Positions 1-7,332 of a stretch of DNA of 23,806 nt are shown here, in pieces. The notes under the pieces are model-generated. The model saw only the letters and a program-made list of their open reading frames with translations, did no database searches and had not been told where the DNA came from. The stretch spans positions 1-23,806 of the forward strand of contig JAEYSE010000104.1 of the NCBI GenBank assembly GCA_023435025.1. The letters are read 5' to 3'. How positions within the stretch are numbered: position 1 is the first letter of the stretch; each line of letters starts with the position of its first letter. Origin of the DNA: Bacillota bacterium. GTDB taxonomy: Bacteria; Bacillota; Clostridia; Christensenellales; CAG-138. Position numbers and translations under genes: made by a program.

Positions 1-3000
1 GTCCGGATCTGCCGGTATGCAGTCCTGAGCTTTTTCCTGGCTTTCCAATTGGATCTCATTGTATTCGGCGCGGATGTTTTGAATGGCCTCCTGGAGCTGG
101 GTGGAAAGGTCTGCATTTTCGAAGGGAACACAGGTGGTTTCCGTACCGTACATTCCGATATCGAATTGCATCTTTCCGAGGACCATCTCCGGATGCTCGA
201 TGAAATAGCTGTTTACAGGTATTCCGTCCTCAGTCTTGCCAAGGTGCACCCACGGCTCGTCAACGACCATACTCTTTTCACGCTTACGCAGGAACAGAAT
301 ATCTGACGTTACTTCCGTGCCTGCTGTTGCCTTGAAAGTAGTGTTCGGCAGGCGTATTGCGCCAAGCAGCTCCGCGCGTTCCGCTAGGTACTTGCGGAAA
401 GCCGGATTCTTTTTATCCAGTGTGCCTTTGCTCGTAATGAAAGCAATCAGTCCACCGGGGCGCACCTTATCAATTGTTTTAGCAAAGAAGTAATCATGGA
501 TTTGAAATCCGTTCTTAGCGTAGCGCCGGTCAGCTACCTGGTAATCTCCGAAAGGCACATTGCCAATTGCAGCATGAAAGGAATTATCATCGAATGAGGT
601 ATCCTCAAAGCCTTTGACCTGGATATTTGCCTCGGGATAAAGCTGTTTTGCAATTCGCCCGGTGATACTGTCCAGCTCCACACCATACAACCTTGATCCT
701 TGCATACTACCAGGGAGTAAGCCGAAGAATTTTCCCGTACCGCAACCTGGATCAATAATACTCCCTTTTCTAAAACCAAAGTTTTCAAGTGCCTGGAACA
801 TTGGCTTAATAACGGCTGCTGGTGTATAAAATGCGCTTAACGTTGAAGCCCGCGCCATTTCGTACTCGCTGCCGGTAAGCAGCTCCTGTAACTCGACGTA
901 TTCACAAGACCATTTCTTATTGGCTTCGTCAAAGGCTTGGGATAAACCACCCCATCCGATATAGCGTGATAGGATTTCCTGTTCCTCCGGCGTGGCCATG
1001 CGATGGCTTGATTCCAAGTCTTTCAGGAGCTTAATCGCAGTGAAGTTTCTCGCGTACTTCTCCTTTGGCCCTCCGACTAAGTCATCTGTAATACGGAAGT
1101 TGGCTTTCGCCTGTTTCAGAACAGGCGCAGCGATCGGAGCCGCTGGAGGATCTGCAGCTTCCTCCAAATTGTCATCAATAGGCTCGCCCGTATCATCAAA
1201 TCCATCGCCGAATTCGTCAATATCATCATCCGGGAGGTCAATGCCCTCATATTGAGCTTGTCCGGCAAAGGGCATTTGAACGTCAAACAATGACACCTGA
1301 GAAGTTGGTGCCGGTTCTTGGCCAAGAAATTCCGGTACTGTAAATGAACCGTCCATTTGCCTTGGAAACAGGGTAAACGTGCCGTTATTGAAGCTGATAA
1401 TGTCCTGGTACGCAGCCTGACGATAAGAAAAATGACGGTCATCCGGTGGAGTTTCTTCCATTACTAATTGCATCATGTCGATAATGCCGTTAACCTTGTC
1501 CGATTCGTTAAGCTGCTTGAGGATCTCTTCGCATCCTTCGTGATAGTCAAGAGAGATATATGGCCTCGCAAACGTAAGAGGAGCATTGGAGAAGAAAGCG
1601 CGGACGTAACTGGCCAACACTTTTCTCTCAAATTGAGGAACGTATTCAATTTCTTGTTGGCCCATGTATTTTCCAGAGATAATGAGCTTCCGAATACGGT
1701 CCACGGCCTGATTCCAAGAGAATTTAACAGAGGCGTCACCTTTTCTTAGGATTACTCCTTCTGTTGGTGAATGATCTTCCCAGGAATTATCCGCATGGGA
1801 TACAGCGTGTGATCTACCGCCTTGCCCATACTCCTTTTTTATAAAGTCGATGTGCTCTTTGGGAGTATGGGAATGCAGGAAGTGAGAATAGATACGGAAT
1901 TTTCCTTCGGTAATCCCGCTGCCGCCTTTAAAAGTCGCATCAATCTCGTCCTCGGTGATGAAAGAAGTAAACGAAATATCGTTGTATTCTCTTACCGAAA
2001 ACTCTTGTGGCTTAAGATTCAAGTCAATGATGCGCTGCAAAATTTTTGCCGGTTTATGAAAATGAAAGCGCATGACGTTTCGGTCATTTTCATAAGCATC
2101 GTTTAAGTCTTGTACGGCCCTAACCAACTCGGCGCGAGTATCACTTTGTCCAAGTAGTTTACTGATCCGTTCTATTTTATCAGGATATCCCCCATAAAAC
2201 AGTTCTTCATCATTGGAAGTCAGATCGATATTGCAATCGCTGTGCAAATAACATATCTGACGTGCAATATCAGTCAACTCATTTGATTCGACAATATCCA
2301 TTTCATCTTGGGTAAGATATGTACCATCATCAAGGAGATCGCTAATCCTGGTTGCTACGTTCTCCCAAGATAAGGTTACAGCATTGCGCGAACTCAATGC
2401 TGTTCTACCATTGGCCAAGATAATTCCGCCATCATGGAACCAAACAGAAATGTTGCGGCTATTGAAATTAAAGCCTTTGCCACCGCTGCTGTATTCGCTT
2501 TTCAGGAAAGCAGCGTTTTCTTCAACCGACTTACCTTTTTGAAATGCAGCGGTGATGCGAAGCTTGCTATTCTTGGAATTGCTGCCGTCCCGAAGAATGG
2601 TATCTAAAAGCGAAAGAGAGATACCCGCGCCGGCGAGAACACTTGCATCAAAAAAGCCGCCATATACTGGCGGCTCATCGGCTATACGTAGATCAGTTCT
2701 TGTCGGACGATTTCCTCCGCCCGGTACCTGATGTTGTTCATCAAGCCAACCCATTCCATCTGGTCTTTCGCTTTCAGCTCCTCGTTCACGCCCTCGTTCT
2801 TGGCCATCTGCTCCATCAATCGATCCATCAGCGCCCCGGCTCTCACTTCCATCGCCCGCAAATGGGGGAACAATTCGCCAGTTGCTGTCATCCGTTCCAG
2901 TTCTATCGGGTCGGTTCTGCGTAGGTATTCCTTCCGCATTCTCCCGAATGTCCCGATCGACGTCGCTTCCTCGTCCATCTCGACCACCGGCAGATAAACT

Positions 3001-3885
3001 TCCCCCTGTTTCTGATAAAGAAGCCCGTTCTCCGGATCGGTCATGAATTCCGGCTCCGTCTCCAGGTTCCAATTCTTTGTGTTGCTCATCGATATTTTCT
3101 CCTTTCAGTATGTTGGTACTTATTGAATCAAAAAGGTTCTGCTGCGCTTGCCTTGCAGCGCGATCACCGTCCAGTGACTTAACGATTCGTTCCACGGAAC
3201 GTAGAATTTCACCGCTGGAACGGCTTACAAGGCTCCCAAACGCATGTATCTGAGCGAAATACTTTAACAGTAAGATTGGTTCAAAGGCGTCACGATCTAT
3301 GAATTCTGATGCTTCTATACCGCACCTGGATAGTACCGTCCACGTAACGCTTTCATAGAATGCGTTTTGCAGAGCGTCCTTATCAATATCGGTATTTTCC
3401 ACATAAGAGAATACCTGGTCAATCGTTTTGCTGGCCTCAGAATATGATATTGCGCGCAGCGTTTCAATAAAGCTTCCTTCTGACGTAAGATCAATGCCGC
3501 GGTCAGACAAAAGCTTTTCGAGAACAGGCGTTTCATAATCCTCGCGCAAAGACCATATATACAGCGGCTTATTGTCGATGCTGCCGGTATCTGCAACATC
3601 AAAGACAAATCGGACGCCTTCTTTATCTGCCCTGTTGTCAACGAGCATGATGCCTTTTGCACTGTGGCGCACATACCGGTTAAGCTCCGTTCTCCATTGG
3701 TCATACTCGGCGCAGGCACTCGCATAAGGCCGTTGCGCGTATATCATGACCTTGTCAGCAAAGGGATACTTGTACATGTGTGAAGCACTGGTTAGAAATT
3801 TTGCCCATCTACTGGTGCTGCTCGTAATACTGTTTATGGTATCCATGAGCAACGTTACCGGACTATACGGCTTTCTTTGAGACAT
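1..3885 (-). CDS. Giant mobile-element DNA methylase (helicase-type) protein, 3' end beyond window
   Basis: The frame is open without a stop from ATG at 3885 down to base 1 (1295 codons), so the gene continues past the left edge. The N-terminal ~260 residues (MSQRKPYSPVTLL...) resemble the start of large ICE-borne proteins. Residues ~266-401 are a Gly/Arg/Asp-rich linker that also encodes TnpV in another frame. Two related ~100-residue repeats follow (about 420-520 and 640-740). An acidic stretch comes next (~870-900), then an N6-adenine methylase-type domain with motif I DPGCGTG (1045-1051) and a catalytic-type NVPFGDY (1109-1115, a variant of NPPY). In known relatives on clostridial conjugative elements the methylase part is followed by a SNF2/DEAD-type helicase; that part would lie outside the window, so the helicase is inferred. 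GGAGG lies 12 bases before the ATG. The likely role is DNA modification or protection during transfer of the element. The family call is good; the exact activity is not shown. Confidence 0.85.
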   Translation of the reverse strand, partial: MSQRKPYSPVTLLMDTINSITSSTSRWAKFLTSASHMYKYPFADKVMIYAQRPYASACAEYDQWRTELNRYVRHSAKGIMLVDNRADKEGVRFVFDVADTGSIDNKPLYIWSLREDYETPVLEKLLSDRGIDLTSEGSFIETLRAISYSEASKTIDQVFSYVENTDIDKDALQNAFYESVTWTVLSRCGIEASEFIDRDAFEPILLLKYFAQIHAFGSLVSRSSGEILRSVERIVKSLDGDRAARQAQQNLFDSISTNILKGENIDEQHKELEPGDGAGIHDRSGERASLSETGGSLSAGGRDGRGSDVDRDIRENAEGIPTQNRPDRTGTDDSNWRIVPPFAGDGSESRGADGSIDGADGQERGRERGAESERPDGMGWLDEQHQVPGGGNRPTRTDLRIADEPPVYGGFFDASVLAGAGISLSLLDTILRDGSNSKNSKLRITAAFQKGKSVEENAAFLKSEYSSGGKGFNFNSRNISVWFHDGGIILANGRTALSSRNAVTLSWENVATRISDLLDDGTYLTQDEMDIVESNELTDIARQICYLHSDCNIDLTSNDEELFYGGYPDKIERISKLLGQSDTRAELVRAVQDLNDAYENDRNVMRFHFHKPAKILQRIIDLNLKPQEFSVREYNDISFTSFITEDEIDATFKGGSGITEGKFRIYSHFLHSHTPKEHIDFIKKEYGQGGRSHAVSHADNSWEDHSPTEGVILRKGDASVKFSWNQAVDRIRKLIISGKYMGQQEIEYVPQFERKVLASYVRAFFSNAPLTFARPYISLDYHEGCEEILKQLNESDKVNGIIDMMQLVMEETPPDDRHFSYRQAAYQDIISFNNGTFTLFPRQMDGSFTVPEFLGQEPAPTSQVSLFDVQMPFAGQAQYEGIDLPDDDIDEFGDGFDDTGEPIDDNLEEAADPPAAPIAAPVLKQAKANFRITDDLVGGPKEKYARNFTAIKLLKDLESSHRMATPEEQEILSRYIGWGGLSQAFDEANKKWSCEYVELQELLTGSEYEMARASTLSAFYTPAAVIKPMFQALENFGFRKGSIIDPGCGTGKFFGLLPGSMQGSRLYGVELDSITGRIAKQLYPEANIQVKGFEDTSFDDNSFHAAIGNVPFGDYQVADRRYAKNGFQIHDYFFAKTIDKVRPGGLIAFITSKGTLDKKNPAFRKYLAERAELLGAIRLPNTTFKATAGTEVTSDILFLRKREKSMVVDEPWVHLGKTEDGIPVNSYFIEHPEMVLGKMQFDIGMYGTETTCVPFENADLSTQLQEAIQNIRAEYNEIQLESQEKAQDCIPADPD
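1666..1968 (-). repeat. Internal protein repeat, copy 2, in giant methylase
   Basis: Residues ~640-740 of the giant protein, about 220 residues after copy 1 (EYGQGG at 685-690, SWNQAVDRI around 723-731). The similarity is at protein level only; I see no long DNA identity, so the duplication is old. Confidence 0.6.
2326..2625 (-). repeat. Internal protein repeat, copy 1, in giant methylase
   Basis: Residues ~421-520 of the giant protein. It shares with copy 2 the spaced pattern D..L..GS....K.RI...F...........F.K.EY..GG, followed by SW..V..RI..L...G.Y. The EY.GG positions are 464-469 here. Confidence 0.6.
2682..3089 (-). CDS. tnpV: TnpV-like transposon protein, nested out of frame in the giant methylase gene
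   Basis: A 135-residue ORF starts at an ATG preceded by AAAGGAG at good spacing. It lies wholly inside the giant gene, shifted by one base. Its C-terminal half carries the pattern I know from the TnpV family of Tn4451-like and other clostridial elements: LFPHL, MEQMAKNEGVNEELKAKD, MEWVGLMNNIR, AEEIVRQELIY. The middle GTFGRMRKEYLRRTDP also fits (family: GKYGRMRKRYL). TnpV has no established biochemical role. The overlapping frame is also open and looks like the usual linker of the giant protein, so this region appears to code in two frames. If only one frame is used here, the giant frame is essential for the flanking domains, and TnpV could be non-expressed; its own ribosome binding site argues against that. 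Confidence 0.75.
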   Translation of the reverse strand: MSNTKNWNLETEPEFMTDPENGLLYQKQGEVYLPVVEMDEEATSIGTFGRMRKEYLRRTDPIELERMTATGELFPHLRAMEVRAGALMDRLMEQMAKNEGVNEELKAKDQMEWVGLMNNIRYRAEEIVRQELIYV

Positions 3886-3907
3886 CGATGTAATTTACCT
3901 CCATCAG

Positions 3908-4339
3908 TTAGATTATCTGCGCGGCAAGAATGAACGTGCCGGCGATGCCCATCCATGTGCAAAAGGGTACGAACTTCCGCTTCTCGTGGGTGATGACATA
4001 TCGAATACCTTCGTAAAAAAGAGCAGCTACACAAGCGATAAACAGCATCATTAGACACCCGTAAAGGGAAAGATAAAGCCCAAGTGCAATCAGTATTTTG
4101 ACGTCTGCACCTCTGAATTGGTTATCAAATCCAAACAGATAGAGAGTGGCCATGACTGTTCCTGGGAGCAGACCTGATAAATCTATTCGGCGCTGTACGG
4201 CCATTAGTATCAACGCGGTTACAAAAAGCCCAATTGAGATCCAATTGCTCACTTCCCTCTTACGAGCATCCTGGAGGGCGGCTACAAACAAAAAGGCTGC
4301 AACAATACCGTGCAGCAAATAGATTAATATCATATTCAT
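3908..4339 (-). CDS. Prepilin peptidase-like membrane protease (A24 family), short form
   Basis: A 143-residue membrane protein if started at ATG 4339, where GGAG sits about 8 bases upstream; ATGs further upstream at 4351 and 4390 have poorer signals. It has about four to five hydrophobic segments. The two aspartates expected for type IV prepilin/TadV-like peptidases are present: D24 in QDARKREVSN and D79 in GADVK. The canonical GxGD is degenerate here (RGAD). The length fits the short CpaA/TadV form, which lacks the N-terminal methylase domain of PilD. The family cleaves leader peptides of pilin-like proteins at the inner face of the membrane. It ends 22 bases before the giant gene on the same strand, so they may be cotranscribed. 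On a conjugative element it would most simply process a pilin-like subunit encoded elsewhere; that is inference. Confidence 0.75.
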   Translation of the reverse strand: MNMILIYLLHGIVAAFLFVAALQDARKREVSNWISIGLFVTALILMAVQRRIDLSGLLPGTVMATLYLFGFDNQFRGADVKILIALGLYLSLYGCLMMLFIACVAALFYEGIRYVITHEKRKFVPFCTWMGIAGTFILAAQII

Positions 4340-4363
4340 TTTATTCTCCATTATTATGCGTTC

Positions 4364-4372
4364 TGGTATAAT
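4364..4372 (+). promoter_or_regulatory. Extended -10 promoter for the serine recombinase
   Basis: TG-G-TATAAT (TATAAT at 4367-4372) gives an extended -10. I see no good -35 at 17 bases. It lies 42 bases before the recombinase ATG and overlaps the region upstream of the divergent peptidase gene. It looks like a housekeeping promoter, not an obvious sigma-E one. Confidence 0.5.
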
Positions 4373-4413
4373 TGTAAGGATATATATCATTACGGAATTT
4401 TGGAGGTATCACC

Positions 4414-6144
4414 ATGAAGGAACCACAGAAATTGTTCGTTGCGATCTATTCTCGCAAATCTAGATTCACAGGTAAGGGAGAATCCATCGAAAATCAGATC
4501 GAACTATGCCGCCAATATATCCGTTCAACCTACACAGCAAGAGGTGAAGTTGACATCCTTATTTATGAGGATGAAGGATTCTCGGGAGGTAACACCGAAC
4601 GTCCTCATTTTAAACAGATGATGTTAGATGCTCGGCAGCACAAATTTATTGCGGTTGTATGTTACCGTCTTGATCGTATCAGCCGTAACATTGGTGACTT
4701 TGCTGCACTCATAGAAGAATTAAACGGCCTCAATATTGAATTCATATCAATTAAGGAGCAATTTGATACATCCTCCCCAATGGGTCGGGCGATGATGTAT
4801 ATTTGCTCAGTTTTTTCGCAACTTGAACGCGAGACCATTGCTGAACGCATTCGGGACAATATGCATGAACTGTCTAAAACAGGACGCTGGCTTGGCGGCA
4901 TGACACCGCTAGGATATGTTTCAGAGAGCATTGAACACGTTACAGTCGAAGGCAAGGTAAAAAAGGCATGCAAACTAAAACTCATCCCGGAAGAGGCAGA
5001 TCTTGTTCGCCTCATTTTTTCGAAATTCCTTGAAACGAACTCTCTTTCAAAAACAGAGACTTTTTTGGTTCAAAACAACATTACAACAAGGCGCGGCATT
5101 CTTTTCAACCGGTTTTCTATAAAGAACATTATAATGAATCCTGTTTATATGATTGCAGATAAATACGCTTACAAATACTTAACGGAGAACGAGGTAGACT
5201 TATTTGCAAACGAAACTCAGTTTGACGGCAGACACGGTGTCATGGCATATAATCGGACCATACAAAAGACTGGAGCAGCCAACAAAATTCGACCGATGGA
5301 CGAATGGATAGTATCGGTTGGTAAACATACCGGTATCATAAGCGGGGAAGAATGGATCAAAGCTCAGAGCAACCTCGAGCAGAACCGTTCAAAATCCTTC
5401 CGGAAACCACGAAGCAATGTAGCCTTGTTGTCTGGTTTACTCCGGTGTGCGGATTGTGGTGATTTTATGAGACCTAAGCTTAGCTCCAGACTGGATTCTA
5501 ATAATGAAAGGATTTACACCTATGTCTGCACAATGAAGGAAATCAGTCGGGGCCAACGCTGCAAACTCAAAAATGCAAATGGAAACATACTTGATAAGGC
5601 AGTATGCGACGAAATCAAAAGGCTAGGGGAGGATAGTTCTGAGTTTATTCGACATTTGGAAAATGGCAAACAAGAAATCTCCTGTAACCATCACGAAATT
5701 GAAGCGGATATCGAACGCCTCAAAAAAGCTGTGGATGAAAACGACAAAGAAATTAAGGCTCTTGTCGCATCTCTCGCGAGCGCATCCGGCAGTTCTGCCG
5801 AAGCTTATATCATTAGACAGATTGAACAGCTCCATGATAAACGTGAAATGCTTAATCAGCGTGTATTGGAGCTTGAGGGCTTAACGAAAAGCCATGCGCT
5901 CTCAACAATTGAGTTTGATATTATTCGTCAAATGCTCTTTTCATTTAGGGACACCCTCGATGACATGAACGTAGAGCAAAAACGTTCAGTATTACGTTCC
6001 TTTGTTCAAAAGGTAACCTGGGATGGGAAGAACGCACATATATTTTTGTTCGGCTCCGTGGATGAAGATGATATCGACATTCCTGAAGAAATAATGGGTC
6101 CCATTAAGCAAGTTACAAAGCCGTTATGTGAGGATAGCAAATGA
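4414..6144 (+). CDS. Large serine recombinase (SpoIVCA/TndX-type) at the element end
   Basis: 576 residues, a normal length for large serine recombinases. The resolvase domain holds YSRKS with the likely nucleophile S16, then GESIENQ, YEDEGFSGGNTERP, CYRLDRISRN and the helix with GRAMMYICSVFSQLERE. A recombinase domain follows. A zinc-ribbon (CADCGDFM ... YVC ... RC) lies at about residues 345-390, then a charged coiled coil at about 420-510, and a C-terminal tail. GGAGG lies 7 bases before the ATG. The last 17 bases overlap the sigma-K fragment, and the stop codon TGA (6142-6144) lies within the AATGA thought to be the crossover core. This placement says it integrates and excises the element in sigK, as SpoIVCA does in B. 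subtilis and the skin recombinase does in C. difficile. Excision normally also needs a directionality factor, which is not visible here. Confidence 0.9.
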   Translation: MKEPQKLFVAIYSRKSRFTGKGESIENQIELCRQYIRSTYTARGEVDILIYEDEGFSGGNTERPHFKQMMLDARQHKFIAVVCYRLDRISRNIGDFAALIEELNGLNIEFISIKEQFDTSSPMGRAMMYICSVFSQLERETIAERIRDNMHELSKTGRWLGGMTPLGYVSESIEHVTVEGKVKKACKLKLIPEEADLVRLIFSKFLETNSLSKTETFLVQNNITTRRGILFNRFSIKNIIMNPVYMIADKYAYKYLTENEVDLFANETQFDGRHGVMAYNRTIQKTGAANKIRPMDEWIVSVGKHTGIISGEEWIKAQSNLEQNRSKSFRKPRSNVALLSGLLRCADCGDFMRPKLSSRLDSNNERIYTYVCTMKEISRGQRCKLKNANGNILDKAVCDEIKRLGEDSSEFIRHLENGKQEISCNHHEIEADIERLKKAVDENDKEIKALVASLASASGSSAEAYIIRQIEQLHDKREMLNQRVLELEGLTKSHALSTIEFDIIRQMLFSFRDTLDDMNVEQKRSVLRSFVQKVTWDGKNAHIFLFGSVDEDDIDIPEEIMGPIKQVTKPLCEDSK

Positions 6145-6499
6145 GATATTGATGAGCATACGGTCAGATAAACGCAGACCGTGCGAAATATCCCTCAACG
6201 ATGCCATCGGTACCGACCGGGACGGCAACGACATCTCACTCGCAGAGGTGATTGGTACGGACGACTCTCTTGTGGGGGATGAGGTTGAACTGCGCATCGC
6301 GGTGGAGCAGCTTCGTCGGCTGATCAAAAAACACCTGACGGAGCGTGAACGCCTAGTGATTGAACTAAGGTACGGGCTTGCCGGGAACTTCTGCATGACT
6401 CAGCGTGAGATAGCGAACATGCTTGATATTTCCCGTTCGTATGTGTCCCGCATTGAAAAAAAGGCGCTCAATAAACTTTGTGAGGTGTTTGAAGGGTAA
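6128..6499 (+). CDS. sigK: C-terminal part of sporulation sigma factor K, split by the element (SpoIIIC-like)
   Basis: The frame is readable from GTG at 6128, but the native sigma sequence appears to begin around 6140. It contains NEILMSIRS, SLNDAIGTDRDGNDISL, then the region 4 helix-turn-helix TQREIANMLDISRSYVSRI followed by EKKALNKL. These match sigma-K better than sigma-E, which has a different loop and helix sequence. About 120 residues remain, close to the C-terminal half of a ~230-residue sigma-K; promoter recognition region 2 is missing. Sigma-K directs late mother-cell transcription during sporulation. Without excision of the upstream element, this piece is not joined to its N-terminal half, so it should be inactive in vegetative cells. 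There is no convincing start signal of its own. If the N-terminal half is absent from the genome it is a plain pseudogene. Confidence 0.85.
   Translation: MRIANEILMSIRSDKRRPCEISLNDAIGTDRDGNDISLAEVIGTDDSLVGDEVELRIAVEQLRRLIKKHLTERERLVIELRYGLAGNFCMTQREIANMLDISRSYVSRIEKKALNKLCEVFEG
6140..6144 (+). other. Probable attachment/crossover core AATGA (element right end)
   Basis: The bases AATGA lie at the codons for N-E of the NEILM motif in sigma-K. Recognisable sigma similarity starts here (I.NEILM), while upstream the frame belongs to the recombinase. B. subtilis skin uses a 5-bp AATGA repeat at the same codons, as I recall the published junction. The exact core here is inferred; the left copy is outside the window. 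Confidence 0.65.
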
Positions 6500-6589
6500 C
6501 GCGACATGGTGTATTGCACGCCATTGGAAGATTACGCTGCGTCGAAAACGCGTGCATTAATACGTGTTGAAACTCTGACGGGCGATTAT

Positions 6590-6626
6590 GAGCTTATTTA
6601 AAATCAACACGCATTGTATTGCGTGC
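6590..6626 (-). terminator. Probable terminator downstream of the hypothetical gene
   Basis: On the minus strand a 7-bp stem (GCACGCA/TGCGTGT, one G-U pair, 6-base loop, at 6607-6626) is followed by TTGATTTT. The T-run is interrupted, so the call is moderate. It lies just past the stop codon at 6637. Confidence 0.4.
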
Positions 6627-6636
6627 GGTTCCTGTC

Positions 6637-7119
6637 CTAGCACATCACAATAATCGTATGTGGTGTGGTTTGAGCCGGAATGCTTCTTGTAGTAACGCTA
6701 TAAATCACAATCAAATTTCTATTTGCAGGGCTCCCTGTAAAGCTTTGATTATTTTCCAAAAGTATCCGGGTGGAAGGGGAGAGGTTCAGTTTAAGCATTC
6801 CATCCCCACTTACCAGGTCTGCATTAAAATAATCCACCTTTACGCTATAATATAGCGATGCTCTGGCCATCACAATTGTCTGATATTGCGGCGGAAAAAT
6901 CAGGACAGCCGGGAGATCCGCATCATAAAACCCAATTGCCGCATCTCCTACCGACATTGTCGCATGGTCTACAAAATAGGTAGCTGGCGTTACAATGAAA
7001 TTTACGATATTTCCATCCTCGTCCTGCAGCGACATTAATTTATAACAGCCTGCTGTCTCACTTGCCCAAAAATCGGTAATTTCACGAATTGTTCCTGAAA
7101 AATGTTGAAAATTCGCCAT
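6637..7119 (-). CDS. Conserved hypothetical protein
   Basis: 160 residues from ATG 7119 (MANFQHFSGTIREI); AAGGG lies 9 bases upstream. An in-frame extension to 7200 lacks support. It is soluble-looking, with no signal peptide or membrane segment, and rich in beta-type sequence: FSGTIREITDF, DEDGNIVNFIVTPATYFVD, VGDAAIGFYDADLPAVLIFPPQYQ, and a C-terminal NRNLIVIYSVTTRSIPAQTTP. From memory, similar domains occur in clostridial proteins, sometimes joined to copper amine oxidase-type N-terminal repeats. No catalytic motif is visible and I do not assign a function. It is divergent from the endonuclease IV-like gene and convergent with the sigma-K fragment. Confidence 0.75.
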   Translation of the reverse strand: MANFQHFSGTIREITDFWASETAGCYKLMSLQDEDGNIVNFIVTPATYFVDHATMSVGDAAIGFYDADLPAVLIFPPQYQTIVMARASLYYSVKVDYFNADLVSGDGMLKLNLSPSTRILLENNQSFTGSPANRNLIVIYSVTTRSIPAQTTPHTIIVMC

Positions 7120-7298
7120 GTCCTCACACCCTTCTAAATTTTGTATACTATATGAATCTGATGGAGCTTTATGTCCATTGGAATATTCCACGAACGCCAC
7201 TCTACATTACGTTTAATCAGAACACCTCATCTAAGGGGAAAAGACCCATCCAATGACAGGCAATCCGTTTTATTGCCGCATGCCGGATAAAACTGGGG

Positions 7299-7304
7299 TA
7301 TAAT
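7299..7304 (+). promoter_or_regulatory. -10 element for the endonuclease IV-like gene
   Basis: Perfect TATAAT, 28 bases before the ATG at 7333. The best -35 candidate, TTGCCG at 7273, is spaced 20 bases, which is too long, so only the -10 is clear. Confidence 0.45.
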
Positions 7305-7332
7305 AAAAGTATCTTTTTCTTTGGAGGCCGCC

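Noticed and set aside
49..2106. Several 80-110 codon ORFs on both strands within the giant gene
   Set aside because: They lie in other frames of a continuous 1295-codon gene and show no family motifs or start signals, unlike TnpV.
6500..6636. Possible small RNA or extra gene after the sigK fragment
   Set aside because: Only imperfect inverted repeats are visible; the best explanation is a terminator for the minus-strand gene.
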